Assembly (NCBI RefSeq): GCF_025847275.1
Contig: NZ_JAOZEV010000001.1
Span: 1-64,000, forward strand
Source of the DNA: Flavobacterium frigoritolerans
Lineage (GTDB): Bacteria > Bacteroidota > Bacteroidia > Flavobacteriales > Flavobacteriaceae
Length of the DNA: 64,000 bases
Direction: 5' to 3'
The translations under genes were made by a program, and so were the position numbers. The notes beneath the pieces were generated by a model, which searched no databases, was not told the origin of the DNA, and worked only from the letters and a program-made list of their open reading frames with translations. Below are positions 43,782-52,971 of the stretch, piece by piece; position 1 is the stretch's first letter, and each line of letters begins with the position of its first letter.

Positions 43782-44342
43782 ATGTTTGAGCAATTAACAC
43801 AATTAGTACAACAGTACGGAGGCAGCTCTGTTGTAAACAATGCTGCTATACCAAATGAACAAAATGAAGCAGTACTGAATGAAACAAGTAGTTCTATACT
43901 TTCCGGGTTACAAAAAATAGCATCGGAAGGTGGTGTAGAACAACTTGCAAGTTTATTTCAAGGAAATTCTCCAATTGATAATTCAAATCCTGTTGTTCAA
44001 CAATTAACACAACAACTTACAGGAAATCTTGGTGAAAAATTTGGATTAAGTACAGAAGCATCAAGCGGTGTTGCTAGTAGTATGATTCCGCAAATTCTAG
44101 GCTCTCTTGTGGGGAAAGCAAAAGATTCTAATGATAGTAGTTTCCAGATTTCTGATATTATTAATGCAATTTCAGGCAATGGTGGACAAGCTTCAGGAAT
44201 TATGGATGCAATTTCTAAATACGGAACTCAATTTGGCTTAGATCAAAATGGAGATGGAAAAGTTGATGTTAGTGATGCTATGGCATTAGGAAACAAAAGC
44301 GGTGGCATAGGAGGCTTATTAGGAAAACTGTTCGGGAAATAG
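43782..44342 (+). CDS. DUF937-like small protein with Gly/Ser-rich helices
   Basis: 186 aa from the ATG at 43782 (MFEQLTQLVQQYGGSS); the earlier TTG start is rejected. Alternating Gln/Leu/Ser helices with SSILSGLQKIASEGGVEQLASLF and MIPQILGSLVGKA resemble DUF937/YidB-type proteins. An EF-hand-like loop DQNGDGKVDVSDAM (about 160-173) could bind calcium. The end is Gly-rich (GGIGGLLGKLFGK). No signal peptide. Function unknown. Confidence 0.75.
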   Translation: MFEQLTQLVQQYGGSSVVNNAAIPNEQNEAVLNETSSSILSGLQKIASEGGVEQLASLFQGNSPIDNSNPVVQQLTQQLTGNLGEKFGLSTEASSGVASSMIPQILGSLVGKAKDSNDSSFQISDIINAISGNGGQASGIMDAISKYGTQFGLDQNGDGKVDVSDAMALGNKSGGIGGLLGKLFGK

Positions 44343-44360
44343 GTTTTTTCTTTAAGGTTC

Positions 44361-44660
44361 TGGAGATACTAAGGTTCAAAGTTACTAAGGCTCTAAGGTT
44401 CTTAAAATCTATAATTTAAAAAAAACAATTAAAAGCTGTTTACATAAATGTAAACAGCTTTTTTTTATAAGCATGTTTATCGAAAAAATCACCTTTTCAA
44501 ACGCCTAATTAAGACGCACTGCGGTGCGCCTCTACAGAAAACCTAAAAATCACCTAAAAAGACCTACTGTTATGTAACCCAATAAGAAACCTTAGAACCT
44601 TAGAGCCTTTGCAACTCTGAACCTCTTTTCAAAAAAACCTCTGAACCTCAGAGCCTCTTT
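44361..44660. repeat. Intergenic repeat cluster (AAGGTTC family) with an internal terminator
   Basis: The left part (about 44354-44402) carries AAGGTTCAAAGTTACTAAGG and CTCTAAGGTTC. The right part (about 44588-44625 and 44637-44660) carries the inverted copies, CCTTAGAACCTTAGAGCC and CTGAACCTCAGAGCC. They could fold across the terminator hairpin. Between them at 44511-44533 is GACGCACTGCGGTGCGCCTC, a second repeat type with a short palindrome. This explains most of the 387-bp gap after the previous gene; no coding signal is present. Confidence 0.7.
44432..44466 (+). terminator. Terminator hairpin
   Basis: AAAGCTGTTTACAT-AA-ATGTAAACAGCTTT, a 14-bp perfect stem, then T residues. It lies 90 bp after the DUF937-like gene. 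Confidence 0.85.
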
Positions 44661-44729
44661 TCAAAAAACTGTTAAATAAGAAAAGGCTTCGTTGATTTTT
44701 TTGTAAATTTATACTTCAATTTTTAGGTC

Positions 44730-45161
44730 ATGAAAAACAGTATTTACATATTTCTTATTCTATTTGTTGTTATTGCGTGCTCTACTCAAAAAACAAACGT
44801 TGCGGTTACTAAGAAACCAACTACTTCAGTAAATGACACTGTTCGTATTGCAAACGATGAACTAGAATACGAAGTAATAATAATCGACAGTGGTTTTAGC
44901 ACCTGGCTAGCTTCAATGGCATTACCTCGAAATTATTATTCACAATCATATCTAGAAAATAAAAACCGCCAATATGTACAAGAATGGAATAGCAGAGTTT
45001 TACAGCCACAACGTTACAATCCTAATCTATACGAAATGAGAATCGATTATGACCCAACTATTAATTATGGATACGAGGTAAATTACTTAATCTATAATTA
45101 CATGATTTATTTTCAAAATACTTACAAACAAAAACTAGCAGGATATGTCCCTTCAAGATAA
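44730..45161 (+). CDS. DUF6146-family lipoprotein
   Basis: 143 aa. A lipoprotein signal with VVIACS puts the lipidated Cys at 17. The mature part carries DELEYEVIIIDSGFSTWLA (about 48-66), NKNRQYVQEWNSRVLQPQRYNP (about 83-104) and YEVNYLIYNYMIYFQNTY, a set I recognise from DUF6146. Its role is unknown. It is 32 bp upstream of the DUF6787 gene, and both may share a transcript. Confidence 0.82.
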   Translation: MKNSIYIFLILFVVIACSTQKTNVAVTKKPTTSVNDTVRIANDELEYEVIIIDSGFSTWLASMALPRNYYSQSYLENKNRQYVQEWNSRVLQPQRYNPNLYEMRIDYDPTINYGYEVNYLIYNYMIYFQNTYKQKLAGYVPSR

Positions 45162-45193
45162 TGTTGCTATATTTGTGATTATTATAAATAAGA

Positions 45194-45496
45194 ATGAATA
45201 AATTAAAACAACGTTGGGGAATTACTTCTAATTTTCAACTCACCATCATATTTATTGTATTTGCTATAACCGGTTCTACTTCGGCTTGGTTATCTCACCC
45301 CTTTTGCATTTGGTTAGGAATTACAAAAGAAGATTTTGGATTTTGGTTTACACTTATCCGATTAATAATTATTTTCCCTATTTATCAGGTATTACTTGTA
45401 GCAATTGGAGCCATTTTTGGTCAATTCCGCTTCTTTTGGAACTTTGAAAAAAAAATGCTCAAAAATATGGGATTAGGGTTTTTATTTAAAGAATAA
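45194..45496 (+). CDS. DUF6787-family small membrane protein
   Basis: 100 aa. WGITSNFQLTIIFIVFAITGSTS (8-30) is the first membrane helix, a second spans about 52-75 (LIRLIIIFPIYQVLLVAIGAIFGQ), followed by FRFFWNFEKKML. This matches DUF6787. A TATATTTG sequence at 45168-45175 could be its own -7 box with a very short leader. It overlaps the 3' end of the convergent gene by 11 bp. Confidence 0.82.
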   Translation: MNKLKQRWGITSNFQLTIIFIVFAITGSTSAWLSHPFCIWLGITKEDFGFWFTLIRLIIIFPIYQVLLVAIGAIFGQFRFFWNFEKKMLKNMGLGFLFKE

Positions 45497-45800
45497 CGTC
45501 TTTATCTATATTCTTATCTTTCCTTTGAATAAAATAAGTATAAATCCAAGTCAAGGTAAATGATGGAATAACATCTGTAAATGGAATAATTTCTTCAACA
45601 AAAGTTAAGATACCAGCTACTTTTCCTACACGCCCTTTATACATATAGGTCATTAAGAAACCTGCTAAGGGAGCCCAAACAACATCAGAGAACTCTCCCA
45701 AAAAAGGAATTGTAAAGGAAAGCATCCCTATACCATCAAAAAGTAATCCTAACAAAAGTTTCTTTATTTTCTCGTCTTTTACAAGTGTTTTTTCATTCAT
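45486..45800 (-). CDS. Small membrane protein of unknown function
   Basis: 104 aa from the ATG at 45800 (MNEKTLVKDEKIKK); the longer frame begins at TTG. Two or three hydrophobic stretches (about 18-35, 43-58 and 78-95) surround FSDVVWAPLAGFLMTYMYKGRVGK. It looks like a flavobacterial conserved membrane protein with unknown role. It ends inside the convergent DUF6787 gene, and the overlap is only 11 bp. Confidence 0.7.
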   Translation of the reverse strand: MNEKTLVKDEKIKKLLLGLLFDGIGMLSFTIPFLGEFSDVVWAPLAGFLMTYMYKGRVGKVAGILTFVEEIIPFTDVIPSFTLTWIYTYFIQRKDKNIDKDVIL

Positions 45801-46089
45801 TTTAATACATATTAAAAGCTGAGTTACTATCAAATATAATTCATTTTAAACTAGTAACTAATTTATTTTTCAAAGTAAACTCATTAATTCTATAAGCATT
45901 AATCAAATTCCGTTCCTAAAATTTTATCTGATAGAGAGACTACTTTGTTCTACATCTCCTTTTTCATAATTTATTTTTCACAATATCGTTTCACACAATC
46001 CAATTTTATAAATAAATGTTCCTAAAATTCTGTTATAACACATTTTTATATCGGCAGAATCTTTGTTACTTTGTAAAAAGAGTTTCACA

Positions 46090-46752
46090 ATGATACAAGC
46101 AAAAAATATACATAAATTCTACGATCAACTTGAGGTTTTAAAAGGAGTTGATCTCCATATTAAAAAAGGAGAAATTGTTTCTATCGTTGGAGCTTCTGGA
46201 GCTGGAAAAACGACTTTACTTCAAATCTTAGGCACACTCGATAAACCTTCAGTAGATAAAGCAACTACATTGGTTATAAACAATGAGAATGTTCTCAATT
46301 TAAGTGATAAAACGCTATCTAAATTCAGGAACTTAAACTTAGGGTTCATTTTTCAATTTCACCAGTTGTTACCTGAGTTTACTGCCCTAGAAAATGTTTG
46401 TATCCCTGCTTACATTGCTGGCAAAAAACCTTCTGAAACTGAAGCTGAAGCTAAAAAATTACTAAAATACTTAGGATTATCACACCGAATCAATCATAAA
46501 CCCAATGAACTATCAGGTGGAGAGCAGCAGCGTGTTGCTGTTGCTAGAGCATTAATTAATAAACCAGATGTTATTTTTGCAGATGAGCCTTCTGGAAATC
46601 TAGATACACTTTCGGCAGAAAACTTACATCAATTGTTTTTTCAGTTGCGTGACGAATTCGGACAAACCTTTGTTATCGTAACTCATAATGAAGAACTAGC
46701 CAATATGGCCGACAGAAAACTCGTAATGGTAGATGGCTTAATTAGTAATTAG
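46090..46752 (+). CDS. lolD: ABC transporter ATPase, LolD/MacB type
   Basis: 220 aa from the ATG at 46090 ([16 protein letters not shown]). Walker [10 protein letters not shown] (about 37-45), Q-loop with [18 protein letters not shown] (about 92-109), signature LSGGEQQR (about 143-150), Walker [13 protein letters not shown] (about 163-174) and H-loop VTHN. The sequence is typical of LolD, which powers lipoprotein release to the outer-membrane carrier. The permease LolCE is not adjacent. A MacB-like exporter ATPase is the alternative. Confidence 0.88.
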   Translation: MIQAKNIHKFYDQLEVLKGVDLHIKKGEIVSIVGASGAGKTTLLQILGTLDKPSVDKATTLVINNENVLNLSDKTLSKFRNLNLGFIFQFHQLLPEFTALENVCIPAYIAGKKPSETEAEAKKLLKYLGLSHRINHKPNELSGGEQQRVAVARALINKPDVIFADEPSGNLDTLSAENLHQLFFQLRDEFGQTFVIVTHNEELANMADRKLVMVDGLISN

Positions 46753-46834
46753 GAGCTATTTGCATTATTGCTTGGCTCGGGTAGTTATCCCGACTGGGTA
46801 AAACTTACGTATTTTACGAACTTTTATTTAAATC

Positions 46835-47599
46835 ATGACCCAAACAGAACTCAAAGACTTTCTAGACGAAAAAGTCATTCAATACAACAATCAAGATTTT
46901 ATTGAAAGTGACCCTGTACAGATTCCTCATTTATTTTCACAAAAAGAAGATATCGAAATTGCTGGATTCCTTAGTGCCACAATCGCTTGGGGAAATCGCA
47001 AAATGATCATTAAAAACTCACATCAAATGATGGAATTAATGGGAAACACGCCTTATGATTTTATCATGAGCCATAATGATGATGATATAGCAAGACTAGA
47101 GAACTTTGTGCATCGTACCTTTAACGGAAAAGACTTTGGCAGTTTTATTAAAGGATTACAACACATTTACAAAAATCACGGTGGTCTTGAAGCTGTATTC
47201 TCCAAAAATCAAGAGGAAGATAGTTTACAAAAAAGCATCCACGAATTCAAAAAAGCATTCTTTGAAATAGAACATTTACAAAGAACTCAAAAACACATTT
47301 CGGACCCATTAAATAATTCGGCAGCCAAACGTATTAACATGTACTTACGCTGGATGGTTCGACAAGACACAAAAGGAGTCGATTTAGGAATCTGGAAAAA
47401 TATTTCACCTGCTAAACTTTCTTGCCCTCTTGATGTACATTCTGGAAATGTAGCTAGAAAATTAGAACTCCTTTCGCGAAAGCAAAATGACGGTAAAGCA
47501 TTAGCCGAACTTGATTTAAATCTTCGTAAAATGGATCCTTTAGACCCTGTAAAATACGATTTTGCATTATTTGGCCTAGGTGTCTTTGAAGGCTTTTAA
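46835..47599 (+). CDS. TIGR02757 family (DUF2400) protein
   Basis: 254 aa. FLSATIAWGNRKMIIKNSHQMMELM (about 41-65) and LNNSAAKRINMYLRWMVRQD (about 154-173) with DLGIWKNISPAKLSCPLDVHSG match the family as I know it. The C-terminus LDLNLRKMDPLDPVKYDFALFGLGVF is the family's end. It is common in Bacteroidota; function unknown, with a helix-hairpin-helix-type DNA-glycosylase-like fold suspected. A degenerate copy of its last 27 codons lies at 51223-51306. Confidence 0.88.
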   Translation: MTQTELKDFLDEKVIQYNNQDFIESDPVQIPHLFSQKEDIEIAGFLSATIAWGNRKMIIKNSHQMMELMGNTPYDFIMSHNDDDIARLENFVHRTFNGKDFGSFIKGLQHIYKNHGGLEAVFSKNQEEDSLQKSIHEFKKAFFEIEHLQRTQKHISDPLNNSAAKRINMYLRWMVRQDTKGVDLGIWKNISPAKLSCPLDVHSGNVARKLELLSRKQNDGKALAELDLNLRKMDPLDPVKYDFALFGLGVFEGF

Positions 47600-47614
47600 T
47601 ATGATTATCACCTA

Positions 47615-47661
47615 AAATAAGAATCCCTTAAATAATTGAATTATTTAAGGGATTCTTATTT
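47615..47661. terminator. Long convergent terminator hairpin
   Basis: A 47-bp near-perfect palindrome centred at 47638 (arms of about 23 bp, AAATAAGAATCCCTTAAAT and complement). It lies between the convergent TIGR02757 and serine-hydrolase genes and can serve both strands. Confidence 0.85.
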
Positions 47662-47669
47662 AACTGTAG

Positions 47670-49139
47670 TTATTTCACTTTATCAATTAGTTGAATTTCA
47701 GTGCTCAACTTATCTCTAGTTAAGATTACAGAACTTAATTTTCCATTGCTGAAATCAAATTTTAATAAATTAGGATAATCAACAATTTTAAATAATCCAT
47801 TTTTAAGATATACCAACTCATTATCATTTTTCCCTTTAAAATGATCTAATAATGGAGATTCAACATAAAGACGGTTATTCTTTTCTACTATTTTGGTTTC
47901 CACTCCCTGTGCATAAAGAAAATCATCATAAGTTCCGATTAGTTTTTCTTTTATACTTGAAGGCATTTCCTGAATTTCATCATTAAGTGTTTTTCCATTC
48001 CAATCCATCAAGGTCAGAAGCTTTCTTTGAGTCTGTCCCATCACAGGAAACCGATTCGGTTTTTCTCCATTGGTTAGAAATACAAAACCGTTTCCATCTG
48101 TCATAGTAGCAAAAACACTACCTCCTACTCCAGTATTCGAACCATTACATATAAACCAATCATAATTATTATAACCAAAAGACTTTTGCCATCCGTAACT
48201 CCACCCGCCAACAGCATCTTTTAAAGCGGTTACTTCGGTTACTTTTTTTGCAACATTATAAGAAATCACTTTATTGTTTTTATTACGCAAGGCATTTTGC
48301 ATCTCGATAGCAATTTTAGCTAAATCCGTAGGTGTAGACCACATTCCTGATGCTCCCACTTGCGGTGTGATTGGCAAACCTGTTCTAATTACCTTTTCAT
48401 TTTCATCGTGAACGAGAGCTACATTTGTTGGAAATCCTTTTTCATCAGGTTGTATCATTGTAGTGTTTTTTAATCCAAGAGGAGAGAAAATATATGCTGC
48501 AGCAAGTTCACCAATAGGTTTATTAAAAGTATCTTCTAATGCCATTTGAACAATTACATAACCGCCTCCACTGTATGCCCAACCTGTTCCTGGCGTAAAC
48601 AAGAAATCAATTTCTTTATCATATCTCGGAATCTTTCCTAAAAGACTTTGCTTTATTGTCGGGATTGTATCGCCTTCATAGTAATCTGCAAATCCACTTT
48701 GGGTTGTACCGGCCGTATGATTAAGAAACTGTCTCCAAGTTGGACTATTATTCTCCGTAAACTTACTTTTTGGCAAATGCCAGCGTTTTAGATAGCCATC
48801 TATTGGATCGTCTAAATTAATCAATCCTTTCTCTTCGAGTATAAAACAAAGAAGCGCCGTAATTGGTTTTGAAATTGAAGCTGTAGAAAAAGCGGTGTTT
48901 TGATCTATTTTCTCTTTTGAATCTATTGATTTTACACCAAATTGATTTGAGTAGACTATCTTGTAATTTTCGAAAACAACAACACTAAATCCTGCCAGTT
49001 TATTCTTTTCTAGTTGTTTATCGATATTTAAACTGTCTGTAAGAAAGCTATAATCTCTTTCTTTTGATTGTGCTTTTTTGCTTGTTTGAGCACTTGCGAC
49101 TGTTACTATAAAAAGTAATAAATAGATAATGTTTTTCAT
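47670..49139 (-). CDS. Exported beta-lactamase-fold serine hydrolase
   Basis: 489 aa. Signal peptide 1-17 (ending VASAQ). The SxxK motif is Ser88-Ile-Ser-Lys91 in AFSTASISKPITALL. The second motif appears as YSGG (about 193-196) in GTGWAYSGGGYV, where class C enzymes have YxN. A HDE-like element and a C-terminal lipocalin-like part (about 400-489) follow. The fold is that of class C beta-lactamases, esterases and D-aminopeptidases. Its Tyr-Ser-Gly variant makes peptidase or esterase activity more likely than drug hydrolysis. It is divergent from the AraC gene by 156 bp of spacer on the same strand order. Confidence 0.87.
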   Translation of the reverse strand: MKNIIYLLLFIVTVASAQTSKKAQSKERDYSFLTDSLNIDKQLEKNKLAGFSVVVFENYKIVYSNQFGVKSIDSKEKIDQNTAFSTASISKPITALLCFILEEKGLINLDDPIDGYLKRWHLPKSKFTENNSPTWRQFLNHTAGTTQSGFADYYEGDTIPTIKQSLLGKIPRYDKEIDFLFTPGTGWAYSGGGYVIVQMALEDTFNKPIGELAAAYIFSPLGLKNTTMIQPDEKGFPTNVALVHDENEKVIRTGLPITPQVGASGMWSTPTDLAKIAIEMQNALRNKNNKVISYNVAKKVTEVTALKDAVGGWSYGWQKSFGYNNYDWFICNGSNTGVGGSVFATMTDGNGFVFLTNGEKPNRFPVMGQTQRKLLTLMDWNGKTLNDEIQEMPSSIKEKLIGTYDDFLYAQGVETKIVEKNNRLYVESPLLDHFKGKNDNELVYLKNGLFKIVDYPNLLKFDFSNGKLSSVILTRDKLSTEIQLIDKVK

Positions 49140-49295
49140 TGTATCGTAATTTTCAAGGTTAAGAATTTATTTCGATACAAAGATGCAGGAGAAGTTAAAC
49201 CTACGCGACCGAGTAAAAATATTCGAACGCATTTGTTTTTAAAAACTAGTACGAATATTTAAAAACACAAGTACGAGTAATTCCAAAACACTAAA

Positions 49296-50435
49296 CTACA
49301 ATGATTTGCGATAATCAGTAGGAGTAAATCCTGTATGTTTTTTAAAAGCAGTATTAAAAGAAGATTTTGAATTAAAACCTACATCATAAAGAATTTCAAG
49401 AATGGTTACCTTACTTTTTGTAACATCTTTTAAAATACCCATTGCCCTTTCTATACGATAGGTATTAATAAAATCGTAAAAATGTTGCTCTAGCTTATGA
49501 TTAATTAAAAGGGAGAGATCCCTAACAGGAATTGCAATACCTTTAGAAACATCTTGAATTGTTAAAGAAGGATCAAGAAATGGCTTTTCTTCGGCCATAT
49601 ATTGCTTTAATTTCAATAAATCTTCATTGTATTCTTTTTCGTTTACAGCTAATTCCTCTTTATTTTTTTCTTCTAAAACAATATCGGAAACCAGTTTTAA
49701 TTTTGAATCAATATTTCTAAATAAATTAGGATTGTTTAAGGCTTTAAATAAATACCAACAAATAATAAATAACTGAAATATGAGAAGTCCGATTTTTATC
49801 CATTCAGAGATATAGGGATAATCAGAAAACTTGAAGATATTTTTTAAAAGAGCAACCGAATACAAAATAGTTAACACAACCGTAAACTGAAACAACCAAT
49901 TATAAGAACTAATACTTGTACCTGCACAATTTTCGAGGTATAGTTTTTTTGCCTTTCTTAATACCATAAAAACAGCGATGATATATACAATTAACTGAAC
50001 ATGTATAAGAATATGATTGAATTGTATTTCAACCGAATTTTGATAGTTTTTAATAAAATTAATTTTAGACGCGACATCTACCGCATAAAAACGAGGTATC
50101 AAAATTACATTTGCGATTACAAATGGAAGCAGATGTAATAAGTGTTTAGGTTTAAGCTTAAAATCAGAGTAACAAACAGATAATACATATAGGTAAAAAA
50201 CAGGAATTTGCAAGAAAGCAAATAAACCTCTTAACATTCCGAAATTTGAAGGCCCATCAACTATTAAGTTAAATAAAGTTTGGCTGGTATCTATTGCTGT
50301 TAATATTAAAAAAGTAGCAAAAAGATAATTACTTATCTTATGCTTTGTTTTAACTGTTACCAGAAAAAATGCAAGAAATAATGAAATGAACAAAGAGATT
50401 ACAGTCACAATTATTAATAAATCTATCTTTTCCAT
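49296..50435 (-). CDS. AraC-type regulator with N-terminal membrane sensor
   Basis: 379 aa. Seven hydrophobic segments fill residues 5-245 (7TM-type sensor). A C-terminal AraC/XylS DNA-binding region (about 275-379) contains the two helix-turn-helix units, IQDVSKGIAIPVRDLSLLINHK and EILYDVGFNSKSSFNTAFKKHTG with the closing FTPTDYRKSL. Such membrane-bound AraC proteins are common in Bacteroidota. Target genes may be the adjacent hydrolase or the small membrane protein upstream, which is 20 bp away. Confidence 0.9.
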   Translation of the reverse strand: MEKIDLLIIVTVISLFISLFLAFFLVTVKTKHKISNYLFATFLILTAIDTSQTLFNLIVDGPSNFGMLRGLFAFLQIPVFYLYVLSVCYSDFKLKPKHLLHLLPFVIANVILIPRFYAVDVASKINFIKNYQNSVEIQFNHILIHVQLIVYIIAVFMVLRKAKKLYLENCAGTSISSYNWLFQFTVVLTILYSVALLKNIFKFSDYPYISEWIKIGLLIFQLFIICWYLFKALNNPNLFRNIDSKLKLVSDIVLEEKNKEELAVNEKEYNEDLLKLKQYMAEEKPFLDPSLTIQDVSKGIAIPVRDLSLLINHKLEQHFYDFINTYRIERAMGILKDVTKSKVTILEILYDVGFNSKSSFNTAFKKHTGFTPTDYRKSL

Positions 50436-50455
50436 TTAGTTATTTTCTTTTGTTA

Positions 50456-50884
50456 TTACTGCAATTCATATTTATTGATTTTTTTTCTAAATATATAAAA
50501 TTGAAATATTATAAATATTAAGTAAGCCAAAGGAAAACCAATCCACCAGACCACTACAAAAGAACTATAGGGATATAAATCAATTAGAATATAGATCACC
50601 GCAACTAAAGGTATTGCTATAAAAGTTAGTGCTGACATGAAATAATTAGTTCGAATTGTCCTTTGTAAATTCAGAAAGAAAGCTGTTGAGAAAACAACCA
50701 TTACAATAGAATATACCAATGTATAGTATAAATTAAAGAGCGTAAATAAGAAATCCAAAATGGTTTCAAATAAATTCCCATTACTGGATTTTAGTTGTGT
50801 AAAGGCTAATACATAGTAAATTAAAAATAATATAGCGGTTAACAAAAAGTTTAGTAACCAAAATTTAAAAATGTATTTTCTCAT
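50456..50884 (-). CDS. Small membrane protein ahead of the AraC regulator
   Basis: 142 aa with four hydrophobic segments (about 8-30, 42-68, 80-100 and 105-128). It ends FYIFRKKINKYELQ. No family was recognised. It begins 20 bp before the AraC regulator in the same direction, so it is probably co-transcribed and may assist it. Confidence 0.7.
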   Translation of the reverse strand: MRKYIFKFWLLNFLLTAILFLIYYVLAFTQLKSSNGNLFETILDFLFTLFNLYYTLVYSIVMVVFSTAFFLNLQRTIRTNYFMSALTFIAIPLVAVIYILIDLYPYSSFVVVWWIGFPLAYLIFIIFQFYIFRKKINKYELQ

Positions 50885-51216
50885 ATTTTTTTTAGGTTGC
50901 AGTGGTGTTTTACAAAATTACCGCTAACGTTCATACGCTTAGTGAGATTGAGAATTTTGAAACCGAGTATTTTCGGCTAAGATAAAATTTATTGCGAAAT
51001 ACAAACATTAATTTACTGAAATTAGACTATTTTTTCGAATTACAACAGACAAGCATATATATCTAAAAAACTAGACTTATCCATCTTGATTTGTCTTAGT
51101 AGGTCTAACATCTTTTAAACTTATTTTGCTAACATATAAAAAACAATTCTTTATAAATCTTTTATTTACCCTATTATAATTATCTATTAATCATAACCTT
51201 TCTTGCTTTGATAATA
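50885..51216. other. Intergenic region with no gene recognised
   Basis: 332 bp, A/T-rich. It contains the 5' leader of the membrane-protein/AraC pair and unassigned sequence. No hairpin terminator, tRNA or open frame of note was seen. It ends at the gene remnant described next. Confidence 0.5.
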
Positions 51217-51306
51217 GTTACAGAACTTGATTTAAATCTTCATCAAATGAGTTCTTTAGTTCCTGTAAAATACAATTTTGCTTTATTAGATTCAGGTGTT
51301 TTTTAA
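51217..51306 (+). pseudogene. Decayed 3' fragment of a TIGR02757 gene
   Basis: In one plus frame this reads TELDLNLHQMSSLVPVKY followed by NFALLDSGVF and a stop. The intact gene ends AELDLNLRKMDPLDPVKY then DFALFGLGVFEGF. At the nucleotide level GAACTTGATTTAAATCTTC and CCTGTAAAATAC are shared. Nothing homologous is visible further upstream and there is no start codon. It is a duplicated or recombined leftover in the spacer ahead of the helicase. Confidence 0.85.
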
Positions 51307-51392
51307 CAGCTTCAATATTGAATATTAGAATGTTACCTATTTAAATTATCAGATGATTCCAAGAATTTAGCAAACTAACCGCTATTTTAATG

Positions 51393-51400
51393 TACCTTTG
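51393..51400 (+). promoter_or_regulatory. -7 box of the helicase promoter
   Basis: TACCTTTG matches TAnnTTTG. A weak -33 element (TTTAG) lies about 23 bp upstream. Transcription would start near 51407, only about 11 nt before the ATG at 51418, so that ATG is preferred to the one at 51412. Confidence 0.5.
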
Positions 51401-51417
51401 CACAAAATTTAATGCAA

Positions 51418-52770
51418 ATGAGCACTTTCGAGACATTTAATCTTCCTAAATCCGTACAAAAAGCAATTGATGAATTAGGCTTCGTTACGCCTACTCCAAT
51501 TCAAGAAAAATCTTTTTCTGTAATTATGTCCGGTCGTGATATGATGGGAATTGCACAAACCGGTACAGGTAAAACATTTGCCTATTTATTGCCTTTATTA
51601 AAACTATATAAATTTACCCCAACCAATACTCCAAAAATTGTAATCCTTGTTCCAACACGTGAATTAGTTGTTCAGGTAGTTGAAGAAGTAGAGAAATTAA
51701 CCAAATACATGTCGGTTAAAACATTGGGTATTTTTGGTGGTGTCAATATTAATACACAAAAGAAAGCCGTTTACGAAGGAATCGATATCTTGGTGGGAAC
51801 ACCTGGAAGAACGATGGACTTAGCATTAGATGCGGTAGTTCGTTTTGATGAAACTCAAAAACTAGTTATTGATGAGTTTGACGAAATGCTTAATTTAGGT
51901 TTCCGTACGCAATTAACAGCGCTTTTGGCAATGATGAAAACCAAACGTCAAAATATTTTATTCTCAGCAACAATGACCGATGAGGTTGATGCCGTTTTGA
52001 ATGACTTTTTTGATTTCCCAGAAGAAGTTACTCTTGCTGCATCTGGAACACCATTAGAAAACATCGAGCAAATTACCTATAATGTTCCTAATTTTAATAC
52101 CAAAGTAAACTTACTGAAACACTTATTACAAAACAACGAAGACATGAGTCGTGTTTTAGTTTTTGTAAATAACAAGAAGATTTCGGATATGCTTCACGAT
52201 CGTATCGAAGAAGATTTCGAAGGTCAGTTTGGAGTAATTCACTCTAATAAATCACAAAATTACCGTTTGAGTACGATGGCTGCTTTCCAAGAAGGAACGC
52301 TACGCGGACTTATAACTACCGATATTATGGCGAGAGGTTTGGATATTTCCAATATTACTCACGTTATCAACTTTGAACTTCCTGAGTTTCCTGAATTGTA
52401 TATGCACAGAATTGGTAGAACTGGTCGTGCAGATGCTACTGGAACTGCAATAAGCTTTATCACTCCTCGTGAAGAAGAATTTAAGGTAGAAGTAGAAGTC
52501 TTAATGAATAGAGAACTTGAAATAGCTGAATTCCCTGAAGAAGTAGAAGTTTCAATAAAATTAATTGAACCTGAAAAAGACAGACAACCTATTAAGTTTT
52601 TGATGAAAAAACAAAAACTAGATGGAGATGGTGCTTTTCATGATAAAGCCAAAAAGAATAAGAAAGTCAATTTAGGAGGTCCTTCTAAAACTAAGAAAAA
52701 AACGCACGGATCTGTTAACAGAAACATGCTAAAGACAAGAGATAAGAAAAGAAAAGATAAGAATAAATAG
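51418..52770 (+). CDS. DEAD-box-type RNA helicase (motif II DEFD)
   Basis: 450 aa from the ATG at 51418 (MSTFETFNLP). Q-motif TPTPIQEKS, motif I AQTGTGKT (about 44-51), Ia PTRELVVQ, motif II DEFDEM (about 148-153) in place of DEAD, motif III SAT, then VFVNNK, motif V TTDIMARGLDI and motif VI HRIGRTGR. A basic C-terminal tail (about 395-450, with many Lys) should bind RNA. The Phe-Asp variation at motif II is conservative for the Mg/ATP-binding Asp-Glu. Likely ribosome assembly or cold adaptation. Confidence 0.92.
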   Translation: MSTFETFNLPKSVQKAIDELGFVTPTPIQEKSFSVIMSGRDMMGIAQTGTGKTFAYLLPLLKLYKFTPTNTPKIVILVPTRELVVQVVEEVEKLTKYMSVKTLGIFGGVNINTQKKAVYEGIDILVGTPGRTMDLALDAVVRFDETQKLVIDEFDEMLNLGFRTQLTALLAMMKTKRQNILFSATMTDEVDAVLNDFFDFPEEVTLAASGTPLENIEQITYNVPNFNTKVNLLKHLLQNNEDMSRVLVFVNNKKISDMLHDRIEEDFEGQFGVIHSNKSQNYRLSTMAAFQEGTLRGLITTDIMARGLDISNITHVINFELPEFPELYMHRIGRTGRADATGTAISFITPREEEFKVEVEVLMNRELEIAEFPEEVEVSIKLIEPEKDRQPIKFLMKKQKLDGDGAFHDKAKKNKKVNLGGPSKTKKKTHGSVNRNMLKTRDKKRKDKNK

Positions 52771-52787
52771 TTTTTTCTTTAAGTTAC

Positions 52788-52960
52788 AAAGGTTCAGAGT
52801 TACAAAGGCTCAAAGGTATTGATCCCGAAGTTTCGGAACTAAGTTAAAAAAACAAAAAGGCTCAAAGATGTAGAATTAAGTTAATAACTTGAAACTTTAC
52901 ATCTTTGAGCCTTTTATATTTTACGCACAAGATAGTTAACCTTTGTAACTCTGAACCTTT
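52788..52960. repeat. Nested inverted-repeat element between helicase and lactonase
   Basis: The outer arms are perfect 21-bp inverted copies (AAAGGTTCAGAGTTACAAAGG at 52788-52808, complement at 52940-52960). Inside are 18-bp perfect arms, AAAAGGCTCAAAGATGTA at 52855-52872 with 52898-52915. A short stem ATCCCGAAGTTTCGGAA lies between. The outer arm belongs to the AAGGTTC family also seen at 44361-44660. The inner hairpin may serve as terminator for the convergent genes. Confidence 0.8.
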
Positions 52961-52971
52961 GAACCTTTAAA

